Assembly: GCA_039183635.1 (NCBI GenBank)
Contig: JBCDBL010000005.1
Span: 1 to 61,833 of the forward strand
Direction: 5' to 3'
Length of the DNA: 61,833 nucleotides
Origin: JBCDBL01 sp039183635
GTDB lineage: Bacteria; Pseudomonadota; Alphaproteobacteria; Caulobacterales; Parvularculaceae
Both the position numbers and the translations under genes were made by a program. Positions 9,483 through 18,700 of the stretch are shown piece by piece (position 1 is the first letter of the stretch; the number at the start of each line of letters is the position of its first letter). The notes beneath the pieces were generated by a model. The model ran no database searches, was not told the DNA's origin, and was given only the letters and a program-made list of their open reading frames with translations.

Positions 9483-9784
9483 TGTAGGGAATAATTGTAT
9501 TGAGCAATATCAAAAGGCGAAATGCGCCACAAGTTAGGTTAATGTTTATATCATGAGAATCTCAGAAACGATGCGTATGAGACAGAGCGTTGTTTTACGG
9601 CGAGACTCGAGCCCATCCTTCATAGAAGAAGCGAGATTGAGTAACTCTTAGCGTTCTTTCTTGCATTATCGTCTCAGTAATTTTTTGGACCGGAAAGTGC
9701 AAAACGCTGTGGCCGTCAGCGTCAGCGCGCTGCGGCGAGGCCAAGCGATTCGGTTTTGAATAGAGTTATCGTCGCGGGACGCTT
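9483..9784. other. intergenic, presumed receptor promoter region
   Basis: About 300 bases lie between the AraC-family gene and the TonB-dependent receptor, both on the minus strand. No gene is supported here. The right part is GC-rich (GCGCGCTGCGGCGAGGCC near 9725). The part next to the receptor is AT-rich, as expected for a promoter. I cannot name an operator. Confidence 0.4.
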
Positions 9785-10822
9785 TCACGCCGCTTTATTT
9801 GATTTGGTTGTCTTTTTCGCTGTCCATCGCGTCCAATTATAATCCACGCCGATCTCATGGGGTGAGATAAGGCCGGTGCTTCGCCCTACGCCAACCGCGT
9901 CAGATGGGGAGAACCCGTAGTTCTCTCGAAACGTACGGCTGAAATGTGCTGGCGAGCTAAACCCCCATTTTTCTGCGATCAATGCGATCCGTCCTCGAAT
10001 GGAAGGGCCGGATGCAATGTCGTCGAGCGCACGGTCGAGCCGATGGCGCATCATGAAATTCTGCAATCCGCCGGGCTCGAAATCGCGAAATACTGTTGCG
10101 CGCGACACCTCGAACTTCTGACAAAGTGTTGTGACATCCAGGCTGAGGTCATGGATGTTTTCCACCACAAAATGCCGCATGGCGGCGCTGCGCGCCCTCG
10201 CTGCCTGTCTTTTTGAAATGTCGTCAGCGGTTCCGCTAATCAAGCTTTGTATCGCGTTGGCCATCATTTTCGCCATGGTCTCTGCGTCTTTTCGTGTCGA
10301 TAATGGTAGCTTTTGAAAAATCATTGCGGACAGTTCGCTGAGAACCCACCCCGTCGTCGTATTGGCTGCAAAAATAGTGTTCGACGCATGTTTGTCTGGA
10401 TCGAAGCCAACCTTTTCGTAGGGCGCCAACACCCATTCCACACGCGATTTGAGGGTGACCGATCGATGGTCGCAAGAAAAGTCGAGCAGATGGACGTCAT
10501 TAGGACGGTGTTCCGTAGGTTTGCCGTCATGAATGGATTTTGCGCTTCCGTCTCGATAGATCAGCATCAATAGGTAGTCGTTCTGCATTGAGCGATTATG
10601 CTTGCACTGGCGACGGTCCATGATCTGCGCATCATGCGTTATCGCTCCAAAAAGCAAACCGCCAGCTTCCCAGACTTGAGAAGCGGCATTGAAGTTTGAG
10701 TTATTCTTCTCGAGGGGCGAGACGTCATACAGCGGCTTCAAGCTCTCGATCCAGACTTCACGGCGAAATCTTGGATTAACTGTGTCCGTACTGAATCTGA
10801 CATTGGGAACAGCGTCACTCAT
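9785..10822 (-). CDS. AraC-family transcriptional regulator
   Basis: 345 residues. The C-terminal 110 or so carry the two helix-turn-helix motifs of the AraC/XylS family: LDVTTLCQKFEVSRATVFRDF, then IALIAEKWGFSSPAHFSRTF and the closing NYGFSPSDA. The N-terminal half is a sensory/AraC-binding-like domain without a clear ligand signature. The ATG is preceded by AGGAG. The gene sits upstream of the TonB-dependent receptor in the same orientation and next to the effector operon. It is not recognisably an ExsA/LcrF-type T3SS activator, so control of the receptor is the simpler inference. Confidence 0.85.
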   Translation of the reverse strand: MSDAVPNVRFSTDTVNPRFRREVWIESLKPLYDVSPLEKNNSNFNAASQVWEAGGLLFGAITHDAQIMDRRQCKHNRSMQNDYLLMLIYRDGSAKSIHDGKPTEHRPNDVHLLDFSCDHRSVTLKSRVEWVLAPYEKVGFDPDKHASNTIFAANTTTGWVLSELSAMIFQKLPLSTRKDAETMAKMMANAIQSLISGTADDISKRQAARARSAAMRHFVVENIHDLSLDVTTLCQKFEVSRATVFRDFEPGGLQNFMMRHRLDRALDDIASGPSIRGRIALIAEKWGFSSPAHFSRTFRENYGFSPSDAVGVGRSTGLISPHEIGVDYNWTRWTAKKTTKSNKAA

Positions 10823-11264
10823 GTTTGGCTCCTGGTCTTAAAGATCAGAGACAATCCTGCGTGAGACTGTGGATGAAAAATGGATTTAAAAATTTTTATG
10901 GGAGTTGTGAGTAATAAGTTAGTTGGTAACTCCCCGTTCAAGAACCTTATCGTTCTCTTAATTTATGAAATGCAGCTGGTCACACAATGAGACCGGCCTA
11001 AGCTGAACGTCTCGAATAAAACGGCGTAGCGGGCCCTCTCTCAAGAGGTCGCTCCGGCAGGCATTCAAATCAGAATGTCTTGCCAGTATCAGATCTAAAC
11101 AAGTACGTATTACTATACGCCTTGCAGGAACCCCGGCGTGGCGTCAGCGCGGTGGTGATCCATTTCCATTGCAAGATTTCTGTCGCGCGCCCTATTTGAT
11201 GCTATTACTTATATCGAGATCATCAAATAAAATTGTATACAGACGCTTTCGTTTTTCTCGGCGC
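10823..11264. other. intergenic, no gene seen
   Basis: About 440 bases lie between the 3' end of the effector operon and the AraC-family start, all minus strand. It should hold the terminator of the former and the promoter of the latter. I find no strong hairpin with a T-run and no supported open frame. Confidence 0.4.
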
Positions 11265-11756
11265 CTACGCGCGCTGCGCGATCCAGTCGACTGGAGTGTC
11301 TTCGCTTTCGGATTCTTGCATTCTTCCGTTTACTGATCCAGATATTCGCGTTTCAAGTTGCGGCTTGATCATATCCGCCGTCGATAGAAGCTGCGTCAGA
11401 AGTTTTCCCAAGTCGTCAGTTTTGATGGCGTTTGCGTCACGGGAATACCATAGTAGGAAATTTCGCGCCTCTGGGTTCCATGACAATGTTGCGCCCCGGA
11501 CCCGCGTGCCGAGCCAATTGAACTCAGTCAAAACCTCACCGATCTGTGTCTCTGTGAGGCGCGTTTCGGAAAGAAGGGCGACGGCCGTTACGATTTGATC
11601 GTCCCCGGTCAGCATGATCGCCATGCGCAGTCCGTTTCGATGTTCGAAGTAACAATTTCCGGTTTCGTCCAATTCCAGATCAATGCCTAACTCGCGGCCG
11701 AAGCGGGTGACCTCTTGCGCCGCGTGGACGCTGATGTTCTGTGGAATCCTACTCAT
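11265..11756 (-). CDS. CesT-like class I T3SS chaperone
   Basis: Small acidic protein of 163 residues with the class I chaperone pattern: an N-terminal helix (AQEVTRFGRELGIDLELDETGNC), beta-strands with FEHRNGLRMAIMLTG and IVTAVALLSE, and C-terminal helices. Such chaperones are cytoplasmic homodimers that bind the N-terminal region of an effector and bring it to the ATPase. It is the last gene of the operon encoding three paralogous large proteins, 88 bases after the 592-aa gene, so those are the likely clients. AGGAG precedes the ATG. The C-terminal tail (SESEDTPVDW) is extra. Family membership is from overall pattern, not a diagnostic motif. Confidence 0.7.
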   Translation of the reverse strand: MSRIPQNISVHAAQEVTRFGRELGIDLELDETGNCYFEHRNGLRMAIMLTGDDQIVTAVALLSETRLTETQIGEVLTEFNWLGTRVRGATLSWNPEARNFLLWYSRDANAIKTDDLGKLLTQLLSTADMIKPQLETRISGSVNGRMQESESEDTPVDWIAQRA

Positions 11757-11844
11757 TTTTTGCTCCTAAATTTTTTCAGCTGCATACAAAAGTATCAGTA
11801 TTAAAGTGGTTATTCAGATACTGGTGCTCATACTTTTTGAACTT

Positions 11845-13623
11845 CTAATGACTTGAAGGGAGTTGACGTTGTTGTGCGGACCATTGAAGGCCGGCCGCGA
11901 TTCCATCGACAATGCTTTCCGCGATTTTTTGTAGATAGGATGCTTCGGTAAGATAGTCTTCGTTATCGATGATGACGCTTTGATCCGATATCGGGACATT
12001 CAGTGTTGCGGCGCGTTTTTCTTTCTCGGCGCGGATATCGTTTTTCGCCGCGAGATAAAGCTGGCCTTTGACATCTTCGATGAGCTTTTCGCGGGCGATG
12101 AAATCATTCGATAATTCCTGATCGCGGGGGTTAAGAATAGCGGCGAAAAGGCCGTGCGGATCAGTTGCATCGTTGTGAATATCGTCTGACGCCCCCAGCG
12201 CCGGTTTGGAGTATTGTTCTTTCACCCACTCTTCAGCCAGCCTGCGGTTTTGGCTCTGTAGAAATGTGAGTAATGTTTTATCCGCATGCGCGTTTGCCAG
12301 GCGCGTGCGTTCTTTTTGGCTAAAAGCCGGCAATAGCGCGTCGCGAACGGATGGAATGATCCACCCTAGTCCGAAGACATAGCCGAGGGCGGCGCCAACG
12401 GCTTTCACCGCGCGCCAAGCTTGTTCAGCGCGAGACTGCGGTTCGGCGAAGCCGTGGCTTTCCAGGAAGTTCTGTTGCGCTTGGCGGTGAACATTTTTGG
12501 CCAGTGCATCGCCGCGAAGCGCCAGCGGCATGCCAAGCATCGGCAGTGCGCTGTCTTTCATGACGCCGTTTTGCACTAGCAAGTCTTCTTGCCGAAATTC
12601 GGTCTGTGCGTTGTAGGCCTTGCATGCGCCCCGGAACACAGAGATCACTTTGTCGACTTCATTCCAATCTTGACAGGGGCTCCATGAGAGACGGGCGCTT
12701 GGTCGCTTCGGCGCATTTTCCGGGGGAAGGCCGAGCAGTTTTTCAAGGGCTTCCGATCCTGCGGCGACACCGGCATCGGTAAGCGTGCTCATCTCGGCGT
12801 CATATGCGACGCTTAAATTATTGAGCTTGGCGGTAATGCTCTTTTCTTCCGTGCTGCCCGGCACTGATTTGCCGAACGCTCGTTTGGCTTTGTCTATTTC
12901 ATCAGCAAGGTCGTTAAGAGTTTCATTTTCAAACTCGCGGGAGTTTTTAAACTGATCGCGCGCCACAAGGCGAGCGAGGTTCAGCGCAACGGAGACACGC
13001 TGTTCTTTCGGGACGGACATCAGCGGCGCGATGAAATCGTTCTCTTTCAATGCACCGGATCGAAATTGTCGCCAGCTGTCCAACAACATGTCATCATCAA
13101 TGTGCGTTTGCGACGAGGGGTAGCCGTTATGTGCGGCGTAGTCTTCAAAGAAGCGTTTTTGCCCTTCTGGCGATATCGCAGCTTGACGCATCCGGGCTTG
13201 TGCGCTGGTCTTCGCAACGTCTTGGGCAGCCTCATTCTGCTCAGGTTGCGCCGACGCTTTGCTGCGATGCAATTGCGCTGCGGCGACTGCCGCTTTTGGG
13301 TCTTGGGGAAGGGTCTGCACGTTTTTCGCAAATTTTCGGGCGTCCGTAAAACAAGTGAAGTATTTTTCCGCATCATGGGTTGGGACGGCGGCGAAGTCCT
13401 GAACCTCCGACCATCCGTGTTTATCTTGCGGATCCATGAACGCGTGGGCGTTGCGCCGTGCGCGTTGAAAAGGCAGAGCCGCAGCCGCATCAGATGAGAT
13501 CTGCCCTCGGAGCGTTTCAGCGCTTGGACTTGGGCGTGACGCGTCAATCGCAGAGGGCGCAGAGCCATCTCCTGCGTCGGGCCTGAGCCGCGCATGTGTT
13601 GTGATGGAAATATCCTTACCCAT
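11845..13623 (-). CDS. candidate T3SS effector, family 1 (592 aa)
   Basis: I do not recognise a known effector. The N-terminal 100 residues are Ser/Ala/Pro-rich and probably disordered, as in T3SS substrates, with a LRGQISSD motif shared with its two neighbours. Three blocks are shared with the 705- and 1803-aa proteins. Block A has ARMRQAAISPEGQKRFF through ALNLARLVARD. Block B has SPCQDWNEVDKVISVF and LPMLGMPLALRG. Block C has LAEEWVKEQYS, DPHGLFAAIL and EDYLTEASYLQKIAESIVDG. A semi-hydrophobic stretch (VGAALGYVFGLGWIIPSVRD) lies between B and C. The ATG at 13623 has AGGAAG and overlaps the upstream stop by 8 bases; a TTG at 13650 has no ribosome site. Confidence 0.75.
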   Translation of the reverse strand: MGKDISITTHARLRPDAGDGSAPSAIDASRPSPSAETLRGQISSDAAAALPFQRARRNAHAFMDPQDKHGWSEVQDFAAVPTHDAEKYFTCFTDARKFAKNVQTLPQDPKAAVAAAQLHRSKASAQPEQNEAAQDVAKTSAQARMRQAAISPEGQKRFFEDYAAHNGYPSSQTHIDDDMLLDSWRQFRSGALKENDFIAPLMSVPKEQRVSVALNLARLVARDQFKNSREFENETLNDLADEIDKAKRAFGKSVPGSTEEKSITAKLNNLSVAYDAEMSTLTDAGVAAGSEALEKLLGLPPENAPKRPSARLSWSPCQDWNEVDKVISVFRGACKAYNAQTEFRQEDLLVQNGVMKDSALPMLGMPLALRGDALAKNVHRQAQQNFLESHGFAEPQSRAEQAWRAVKAVGAALGYVFGLGWIIPSVRDALLPAFSQKERTRLANAHADKTLLTFLQSQNRRLAEEWVKEQYSKPALGASDDIHNDATDPHGLFAAILNPRDQELSNDFIAREKLIEDVKGQLYLAAKNDIRAEKEKRAATLNVPISDQSVIIDNEDYLTEASYLQKIAESIVDGIAAGLQWSAQQRQLPSSH

Positions 13624-15733
13624 CAGGCTTCCTATTAAAGTTTCCTGCAAAGTTCACTACAACGCCGGAAGGAATAGGTTCCAAGCCCAGGTTCGGCCGC
13701 TGTTCAACAATTGGTGAGTTTGAGGCTGAGGGCGTCTCGAGCGGCAGCCCTGCTTCGTGCAGGCCTTCGCTTACGCCCTCAATAATGCCTCTCGCCATTT
13801 CGTTTAAGAAACTCTCATCCAGAAGATAGTCTTCGTCTGGGACTTGAACCGCTGGGTGGTTGACGGGCAAGCCGAGCCTCATCGCTTCTCTTTCTTTTGT
13901 AATGAGAATGTCAGCCTTGGTTGCAAGTTCGAGTTGCTTTGTTATCTCCGCAACAAGATCCTCATCCTTGACATCCCACCCGCCATAGTGCTTGGTCAGC
14001 TCGTTTGCGTTATTCACCAAGCTCTTCGGGCGGCCATATTCGTCGTCGCCTTTAAATGTGTCAGTCACCCATTTTTTGGCGAGGGCGCGATTTTTTTCCT
14101 TTAATTCGTTCGTTTGCCGCAGATTCGCATGACCTTCAATCTGCTCTATTCGGTAATCGGTGGAATATCGTGAATTGATAAAGTCTTTTATTCTAGGCGA
14201 CAGATATTTAAGGCGAAAAAGCTTTGCAACGCCTGCTAAAACATCTTTCAGAAAGTTTTTGAAAGTCTTTTCTGTATGCCACCCTTTTTCGTTAATGAAG
14301 TCTTCGGCTGCATCGTTTCGAATTGAATTTGCGAGTTTGCCGCCGCGTAGCTCCACGGCCATGCCGAGGCGCGGAAGGGCGCCATTTCTCATGGCGATTC
14401 GGTTTTTTTCAACGGCCTCTACACGGGCGTCTACGAGTGGTCTGTACGTATTACACATTGAGGTGAATAGGTTGATGACCTCTTGAACTTCGTTGTCGTT
14501 GCGGCACGGCGACCAATTTACACGTTCGGCGCCGCCCAATTGATCAGTGTTATCTGTAGACGGTTTTAAGAGGTTTCGAAGGGTTTTCTGCGCATTTTCG
14601 ATAGGGTCATCATGTAATTCTAAAAGTTTAACATCGCGCAGTTCCTGTGCGTCTATCTGTTTGGCTGCAAGTGCGTTGGGGGTGTCTTCAATGGGACTGT
14701 TGGCGATGCTTTTGCTTGAAACGGACCGATCCTCGCGGAGGTTAATACCGCCTGTTTCCAAGCGATTAATATTAAGGTTTGCGGTTTCAAAGTCAGGAAA
14801 CCCATTTTCGATATTATTCGTTTTAGTGCTTTGAGAGCTGGCCGGGGCGCCATTTGGTATCGGGGATAATCCAGTTCGCGGCGTGGGCGCCTGGCTCAAC
14901 CTTTTTGTGTAGTCGTCATATTGTTGACTTACGCTGTTGAGGGAATCCGATAGTATTGGGCCAAGTCTAACGGAGTCACGGCTTGCAATTAGTCGGGCAA
15001 GGTTTAGCGCGAAAGCGATGCGCTCTTCTCTCGTTTGGCCTGCCCGGTGTCTAAAGAATTCCGCTGCCGAAATTTTTCCGCCATTAAGCGCATGCCATTG
15101 GGCGTATAATTCGTCATCTAATATACGCCCGTAGGAGTTGGGGCTTTTTGCCGTATTGGGAGGAAGCCGCTCTTCGGTTTCGGCGAGATGATAGCCCTTT
15201 TTGTCAGCTTGTAAGAGAAAATAATCTCTCTGAAAATCCGGCCAGACCTGCGTGGCGTTCATGCGGTGATGCGGGCTCATATGCTCGAAGGTTCGGGCGG
15301 CGGCCTCCCGTTGCCTTATACTTGGCGCACTGACGCTAGGGGAGCGGCTTCTGTGCGGCGTTGCTGTCGAGCGTCCCTGAGGGTGAGGAACGCTCAAGGT
15401 AGACTTTCCAGGTCCTGGGCTCAGTGAACGGCCCAGATCCCCAATCCAAGAGAAAAGGCTTGGCCTTGTTTTCCCAATCTTAACGGACTGGAAGCTCAGA
15501 GAGCTATTGGCATCTATGCGGTTATCACTATCGCTATTTTCATATGAGTCCTGAAATTCTTCACTGGTTGCAAAAGAACTTTCCGCGCTGGGGTCTTTGT
15601 GTATTTGTCCTTTCAGCCCGTCCAGCGCTGCGGATGCCTGTGGTGCCTTCGGGGCCTGCGGCGGCTCGGCGTCCGCAGCCCCGCTGGTCTGAGGGGTGGT
15701 TGTTATGGGGGTGATACCAGGAGTTTTGGTCAT
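13616..15733 (-). CDS. candidate T3SS effector, family 1 (705 aa)
   Basis: Unrecognised protein, paralogous to its two neighbours. The N-terminus is rich in Thr/Pro/Ala and carries LKGQIHKDPS, matching LRGQISSD and LHGQFIPSDP in the paralogues. A Ser/Pro/Arg-rich stretch follows (HRSRSPSVSAPS). Block A runs from HMSPHHRMNA to ALNLARLIASRD. Block B has SPCRNDNEVQEVINLF and LPRLGMAVELRG. Block C has ALAKKWVTDTF, LVAEITKQLELATKADI and EDYLLDESFLNEMARGIIEGV. About 200 residues between A and B are unique. GAGGAGG precedes the ATG. It lies 26 bases after the 1803-aa gene and overlaps the 592-aa gene by 8 bases, so the three are one transcript. Confidence 0.75.
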   Translation of the reverse strand: MTKTPGITPITTTPQTSGAADAEPPQAPKAPQASAALDGLKGQIHKDPSAESSFATSEEFQDSYENSDSDNRIDANSSLSFQSVKIGKTRPSLFSWIGDLGRSLSPGPGKSTLSVPHPQGRSTATPHRSRSPSVSAPSIRQREAAARTFEHMSPHHRMNATQVWPDFQRDYFLLQADKKGYHLAETEERLPPNTAKSPNSYGRILDDELYAQWHALNGGKISAAEFFRHRAGQTREERIAFALNLARLIASRDSVRLGPILSDSLNSVSQQYDDYTKRLSQAPTPRTGLSPIPNGAPASSQSTKTNNIENGFPDFETANLNINRLETGGINLREDRSVSSKSIANSPIEDTPNALAAKQIDAQELRDVKLLELHDDPIENAQKTLRNLLKPSTDNTDQLGGAERVNWSPCRNDNEVQEVINLFTSMCNTYRPLVDARVEAVEKNRIAMRNGALPRLGMAVELRGGKLANSIRNDAAEDFINEKGWHTEKTFKNFLKDVLAGVAKLFRLKYLSPRIKDFINSRYSTDYRIEQIEGHANLRQTNELKEKNRALAKKWVTDTFKGDDEYGRPKSLVNNANELTKHYGGWDVKDEDLVAEITKQLELATKADILITKEREAMRLGLPVNHPAVQVPDEDYLLDESFLNEMARGIIEGVSEGLHEAGLPLETPSASNSPIVEQRPNLGLEPIPSGVVVNFAGNFNRKPDG

Positions 15734-15759
15734 CTTATCCTCCTCACCGGTTGCGCCGG

Positions 15760-18700
15760 CTACACCATCGTGCCGCCATCGAAGGCGGCAAGGTCAGCAT
15801 TCGCGCCGGTGCCCCTTTCGACATCGTCCGCCATACGCGCTGCGATTTTGTTCGCAAAATAGGATTTTATCTTGCCCACATAACCTATGCTCTCTTGAGT
15901 GTCGTTCTGAGTGACCGGATGAGACGCTGAGGTTTCTTCTGTGCCGCTGATAACTGCCGTGTTTTGAACAGGCGGAGAGGTTTCCGCTGCGTCGCTGGCA
16001 ACTGCCGCGTCTGGAACGGGTGGCGGAGTTTCTTCTGCGTCGCTTATGTCGCTGTCAACTGGTGCCCCATCGGGATTAAATCTGAGGACCTGGCGCTCGA
16101 AGTAATCAGAGATGTCGCCCGCGATGTGATATGTCAGGACGTCGACGAGGTCCTTGCCGGCAAGTGGTTTTTCTGAGTCAATCTCTTGACTGACCCCAAG
16201 CGATGGGTGCGCCTTTATCGCCGCGTCGCGAAGGGCTAAAGCTTTATCCGTCAGCTCTTGCACAGTTTTGTTGCGCAGTGTGACGCCATCGAGCTGCAAG
16301 GCTGTCGCTGTGCGAATGTCATCATCTAAATCAGCGGCCTGGTGGAGGAGCTTGATCAAAGTCCCAACTTTTACGTCATTCGGGAACTTTTCTTTTAGCG
16401 TGTTGATGAAATCCGTATTGAACTTTTCAAACCGGCTATTTAATAATGCATCCCGGGTTGGGCCGCCGATCCACTGCGGATGTGCGCTCCAGTCTTGTGA
16501 AGTTGTCATCAGGTTCTTCAGCACCGCCTTCGTGCGGGTTCGCGCGATTGGCAATACTTTGTCCCACTCATCAGCCTCAGCTTCTTGCTCCTCAAGCGAG
16601 GGCAGTTTATCGCTTGCCAAATGGGTATTCGCCATGGCCTCGTCGCTGTCCGCGAGTGTTTTGATGAGCATCTCAAAGCCTGCGAGTGCTGTTTTTAAAT
16701 CGTCCGTTTTGCGCTGAATATCGACCGGCAGGCTGTTGCAGTCCGCTGTCCACCTATCGATCACATCATCGATACTGCGCCCTTCATCAAGGCCATAGGT
16801 TTCTTTGAGTGTGGTCCAGGCGCTTTCCTGTCCCCAGGCGGCGAGGGTTTCTTTGATCCGGCCCACATTCTTATCGGTGAAGGTGAAGTCTTTGGCGCTG
16901 CCGCCGGCTTTTTCGAATGCATCCAAAGCCGCCATCATTGCAAATTGGTTGCTGCGATGGCGTTGAACGTCACTCATCAGGGCGTTGCGTTGCCGGGTAA
17001 GCTGAAACAGTTCTTCGCTCAACTGGTCATTCGATGCGTTTAGCGCATTCAACGTCACCAAGTGTTTCCAGACACTGACAAAGCGGTCGGCGACGTCTTG
17101 AGACCCTTTTGCTTTGAGGTTTTCAACGACATCTTGAGGCGTTTCATCATTCCACCACATGGCCAGGCGGTTGGTCAGTCCACCGCCTGCTTTCATGGTT
17201 GAAGGATCAAATTGACGAAGCTTGTGTGACAATGTCGTCAGCGCCATAAGGTTCGCTTCGTAAATCGCACTGTCTGTGTCGCCGTTCAGTTGGTTGCGTC
17301 GCACGGCATCGTCGGAGGCGAGCAGGCGGTTTAGGTTTTCCAGAACGCGCGCCTTTTGTTGGAAGGCTTTGCTCTCCATTATATCTCTGGCGTCGTCGGC
17401 TGTGGCGTCGAGATCTATAAGCTTCGCAAAATCCTTCAGCGGCCGCAGCACCGCCCCTTCAAGAAGTTTGGCGCTTTCTTGTTGGGTCTGGATAAGGCCG
17501 CGAATGTTGGCGCTTTGCGCCATAACATCCTGCAGGCCGTCCTGATTGTTTGCTGCGCTAATGATTTTGTCGGCGGAGTTTTTCACTGCGTCCGTATTGT
17601 CCAACCCGTCTAGTCCGAAGCGGCCGGCGATCTTGGTTCGAAGCTCTTGCCCGCGGTTCTGTTCGTTCGCTATGCGGATTTCAGAAACCGTTTCCGTATC
17701 AAGTGTGCTTTGGGCGTTGATCTCCACAAGGAGTTGGGCAAGGCGGACGGCTTGGGTTATCTCGGTTTCGTTTAGGGGGGTATTAGGGTCAAACATCAAA
17801 TGACGTAGGTTCGTCGTCGCCGCATTTATTATATTGCGATCTTGCTCGCCAAAGATGTTGGGGTATTTCTTGAATAAGAACTCGATAGTGTCCAATCGTT
17901 CTTGTAAATTCTTTGGATGTTTGCCGAGTGTGGCGAAGGCTTTATCAAGCGCGCCGTCATTGGCGGTGCTTTGAAGCAGCCGGCCGGCAATCTCGCCATA
18001 ATGTTCTCGTCTTATGGCGTTGATTTCATCCGTGCTTGCGCCAGCTTGCCGTAACAGATCGACCGTCAGCCGAAGCCGTTGATCGGCATCTCCTGGATAA
18101 ACCAATTTTGCGAATTCCGGCGCGTAAGCTTTCCCTTGTTCATCGGCGCCAAGTTTGTCAATTGACGCGGCGAGATCGTTAGCAGACAGTGTATTGTTTC
18201 CTCCAGAGCCTTGAAGCAGGCTTTGTCGAAACGCCTCCACAAAATGATCATTGAGGACGCCTGCATTGCGCAAAAACTCAACTTTGCTTTGCGCCTCCTC
18301 TGAGAGTGGACCTTTGTCCGATGGGATCTGGAGCGCCGCCATCAGGGCCTGGGCGTGTGCGCTTGTGATTTCCGCCGCTGTGTCGGGAAACTTATTCCCG
18401 ATACCCTCATAATCACGCCAGCGGTCCTGGTGTGATGTATTCACTTCAGAAAAAACCTTATACACATCATCAATATCGCGCAGGCCAGCATCGAGGGTCA
18501 CGTCGCCATTCTCAATCTTTGCGATTGTGTTTTTTGCCTTATCATTCGCCGCGATGTGCGCCTTAATGAGCTGGCTTGTGTCTTTGAGGCGCGCAATGGT
18601 TTCTTGGCCCTGCGCCTTGTTCGCTTTGATAACATCGTCAACATCGAATGGGTCGCTTAGGCCGGCTGCCAGTCCCATGCGAGACGTAAGCTCTTTAACT

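Noticed and set aside
9785..10822. AraC-family gene as the T3SS master activator (ExsA/LcrF type)
   Set aside because: Only the general AraC DNA-binding motifs are shared. It lies in line with the TonB-dependent receptor, and no matching binding sites can be shown upstream of T3SS operons.
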